Shown piece after piece: positions 62,082 through 64,000 of a DNA stretch of 64,000 nucleotides. Numbering within the stretch: position 1 is the stretch's first letter; each line of letters starts with the position of its first letter. The notes under the pieces were generated by a model. It ran no database searches. It was given only the letters and a program-made list of their open reading frames with translations, and had not been told where the DNA came from. The position numbers were made by a program, and so were the translations under genes. Location of the stretch: the NCBI RefSeq assembly GCF_918698155.1, contig NZ_CAKKLX010000007.1, forward strand, positions 1 through 64,000, written 5' to 3'. Source of the DNA: Roseomonas sp. CECT 9278 (lineage in GTDB: Bacteria; Pseudomonadota; Alphaproteobacteria; Acetobacterales; Acetobacteraceae).

Positions 62082-63797
62082 TCAGCGGATCTGCGCGATG
62101 AGGCTGGCCGCTTCAGTGACGACACGCTTTCCCGAGTCGAGACCGGCAAGGACGAGCACGTTGCGTCCATCCAGCGGCTGCACGCGCACCGGGCGCGGCA
62201 CGAAGCGCTCGGCCGTCGTCATCTCAAAGACGATGGGCGGACCCTCCGCGCTGCGGATCACGGCTTCGCCGGGAAGCACGATCCCAGCTGCCCGCCGATT
62301 CGTCTGCACCGTGACGGTCACCGGCGTTCCCACCGACAGGCCGGGCGAAGCGTTCACGATTCGGAACTGCAGGGGAACCGCCTGTTGGCGCAAGGCGAGG
62401 CCGCGACCGATGAACGCAAGGTCCAGGGTGAGTCCCGCCGAGGTCGTCGCCCTGGCGCCAGCGATGTCGGCAACCATCCCGCCATCATAGGCTACGGCCT
62501 CGACCCACAGCCGGGTCGGCTCGACGATTTCAAAGAGCGGTTCGCGCGCATCGACGATCTGACCGCCGAGGGCGGCCGCGACGCTGATGAAGCCGGACGC
62601 GGTGGCCTGGACGGCGAGCCTGCCATTGAGGCCCTCGGCCACCGCTGCCCGACGCGCGCGCAGCCCGTCCAGTTCCGCGCGTGCTTCGGCGATCTCGCGT
62701 GTGGAGACGCTGCCCGCCAGGCCCGCAAGACGCTGGGTCCGTTGCTGGGCGATGCCGATCTGAGAATCGAGTTCGGCAAGGGTCGCCTGCACCCCGCTGC
62801 GCTCCTGCGCCCCGAGCACCGGAACCACATAGGCCAGGGTTTGCCCGCGCTCGACACGGCTGCCGAGGGCGGGAAATCCACCCTCCGGCGATTCCACCCG
62901 GCCGGCCTGGGGCGCCTGAACGCGCCCGGACGCATTCGGATCGGCGATCACCTGGCCAACCAGTTGTAGTGACACTGGTGCGTCGGCGCGATCGACGATC
63001 GTCGCGCGTACGCCGAGCAGTCGCTGCGTCGGCTTCGGGACGAAGACGCTGCCGTCCGGCTGGCGGCGCGGCTGGTCCAACGGCTGCGCCAGGACCGGCA
63101 GTGCCACGAGTGCCAGGACTAGAGCCATCGGGGCAGCTGCTGCCCGCGCCGGCACGCCACCGGCAGCGGCCTTGTGTGGCGTTTCCAAGGCCGGTTCGAC
63201 GCGGGGCTTGAGCGGGACGGTGTCCGCCGCCACCAGCGGCGGGAGGTTGCGCGGTGCTGCGACCCTGCCAACGAGAACGCCCAGGAGAAGCAGCGCGAGG
63301 CCCGCAGCCCAAACCACAGGCTCCACAGCGGCGCGAATCGCTGTTTCGCGCCAGCCCGGCGCTGCCGCGGCCGCGGTCGCAACGGCGGGGACCTCGATCT
63401 CGAGCGGCAGCAGATCCACATCGGACCCTGCGGTGATGGTGAAGATCAGGCTGCGCGGACCCGCCTGCCCGAGCAGGGGGTGGGACACGACATAGGTCGC
63501 CTCCGCACTGCGGGTGACCTGGACGAGTTGCCCGTCGAGCGTGGCGCTGATCTCGGCATTGTCGATCGGCTCAGCGGACGAGTATCGGTCCAGGTAGAGC
63601 CACAGGCGCGCATCCGGACCGAGGACGCCGACGAGATCGAAGATGTCGGAATGCGCGATCGCACGCGGAGCGGCGTTGGCGGGCGGAGGTGGCTCGTCTC
63701 CGTGACCGGGATGGGCAAGCGCAGGCGGCGCCGCGACCAGCAGTGCGAGGGCGGCAGTGGCAACCAGGCGGCGGAACAGATACGTGGCACGCTTCAT
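62082..63797 (-). CDS. czcB: CzcB-type periplasmic adaptor with an extra N-terminal domain
   Basis: The 571-residue protein opens with signal ATAALALLVAAPPALAHPGH and a His-containing beta domain to about residue 160. A membrane segment follows (VVWAAGLALLLLGVLVGRVA), then a second hydrophobic stretch (APMALVLALVALPVLAQ) resembling an embedded signal peptide. The adaptor core then follows: GRVQAPQAGRVESPEGGFPA, a coiled hairpin and barrel motifs. The layout looks like a fusion of a membrane-anchored domain to a standard adaptor. Start overlaps the czcC stop. Confidence 0.9.
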   Translation of the reverse strand: MKRATYLFRRLVATAALALLVAAPPALAHPGHGDEPPPPANAAPRAIAHSDIFDLVGVLGPDARLWLYLDRYSSAEPIDNAEISATLDGQLVQVTRSAEATYVVSHPLLGQAGPRSLIFTITAGSDVDLLPLEIEVPAVATAAAAAPGWRETAIRAAVEPVVWAAGLALLLLGVLVGRVAAPRNLPPLVAADTVPLKPRVEPALETPHKAAAGGVPARAAAAPMALVLALVALPVLAQPLDQPRRQPDGSVFVPKPTQRLLGVRATIVDRADAPVSLQLVGQVIADPNASGRVQAPQAGRVESPEGGFPALGSRVERGQTLAYVVPVLGAQERSGVQATLAELDSQIGIAQQRTQRLAGLAGSVSTREIAEARAELDGLRARRAAVAEGLNGRLAVQATASGFISVAAALGGQIVDAREPLFEIVEPTRLWVEAVAYDGGMVADIAGARATTSAGLTLDLAFIGRGLALRQQAVPLQFRIVNASPGLSVGTPVTVTVQTNRRAAGIVLPGEAVIRSAEGPPIVFEMTTAERFVPRPVRVQPLDGRNVLVLAGLDSGKRVVTEAASLIAQIR

Positions 63798-64000
63798 GGT
63801 TCGACCCCGATCGCTTGATTGTAGCGTGATATGGCTTGGCGCACCGCCACCTGCATCCGCCGACGATCGGCATCGGCGCCGGCAAGGCTGGTCCGCAGCC
63901 GTAGCGTCTCCGCGAGGGTTGTCTGGCCGTCACGGAACGCGCGCTCTCCCAGGCTCGCGGCTTCCGCGAGCGCCGCATGGCGCTGATCGGCCAGGCGGGC
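63794..64000 (-). CDS. czcC: CzcC/TolC-type outer-membrane efflux protein (3' end only)
   Basis: The last 68 codons lie in the window: LADQRHAALAEAASLGERAF, RDGQTTLAETLRLRTSLAGA, then DADRRRMQVAVRQAISRYNQ ending AIGVEP. The helical heptad pattern and E-F-DG-x-T-L motif are typical of outer-membrane efflux proteins. The stop overlaps the czcB start (ATGA), giving the order czcC, czcB, czcA. The gene continues beyond the right edge. Confidence 0.85.
   Translation of the reverse strand, partial: ARLADQRHAALAEAASLGERAFRDGQTTLAETLRLRTSLAGADADRRRMQVAVRQAISRYNQAIGVEP

Overview
The window is GC-rich DNA that looks like an alphaproteobacterial chromosome, most likely near the Acetobacteraceae/Roseomonas group. 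That placement is an inference from an RpoH with the alphaproteobacterial-type core, a Bug-type solute receptor, several orphan dipeptide-type binding proteins, DUF6476 and DUF2256 proteins, frequent GTG starts and many 4-bp ATGA/GTGA gene overlaps. No rRNA and no CRISPR array are present; one tRNA is.

Region 1 (1-4122) is a decayed mobile patch against the 3' end of a tRNA-Glu(CTC) gene. It holds a dead IS3/IS407-type element whose two reading frames each carry a stop codon in place of a conserved tyrosine, a truncated RhuM-like gene, and an orphan type I methyltransferase gene (hsdM) whose NPP(F/Y) motif reads NPPV.

Region 2 (4123-24723) is core chromosome: tRNA-Glu, DUF2256, DUF6476, rluD, rpoH, small secreted proteins, a Vgb-like propeller and cytochrome c, an amino-acid binding protein, a GMC oxidoreductase, a PHB-depolymerase-type esterase, an M28 peptidase, a Bug receptor/ArgE-like deacylase pair, two tandem dipeptide-type binding proteins, a VOC/DUF1428/SRPBCC operon, a four-copy 60-bp tandem repeat built on a hairpin, an ArsC/Spx-like protein, a RibD-C reductase and a YbaK deacylase.

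Region 3 (24724-64000 and beyond) looks like a heavy-metal resistance island. Its left edge is marked by 18 bp encoding the last residues of GMP synthase (TIEWE-stop) without the rest of guaA, followed by phased CCGTCA repeats. Minus-strand cargo from 33707 to 24892 joins a ZntA-type ATPase, two PCu(A)C copper chaperones, a lipoprotein-maturation/thiol-redox module (lnt, ccdA, lspA, a DsbA-like protein, an M23 protein), YnfA, DUF2946 and SCO1. Next come a propeller protein, DUF411, a mercury-type MerR divergent from merT-like and GDCCVxC genes, a CusBA efflux pair whose adaptor has three metal-binding domains, a cupredoxin, an NRAMP transporter with MntR and a ZntR/CadR-type MerR, and a long copper cluster on the minus strand (DUF305, a Cys-tailed ECF sigma factor, DUF2933, an isoprenylcysteine methyltransferase-like protein, a CopB-type ATPase, a Spy/CpxP-like protein, DUF3141, a multicopper oxidase). 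The window ends in a two-component system followed by czcA, czcB and a partial czcC.

Together the island proteins would sense metal ions (MerR types, MntR, ECF, two-component system), pump them from the cytoplasm (two P1B ATPases, NRAMP for uptake) and from the periplasm (two HME-RND pumps), oxidise or chaperone periplasmic copper, and maintain envelope thiols and lipoproteins under metal stress. Operators with the 19-bp spacer typical of MerR promoters precede the zntA-type and merT-like genes.
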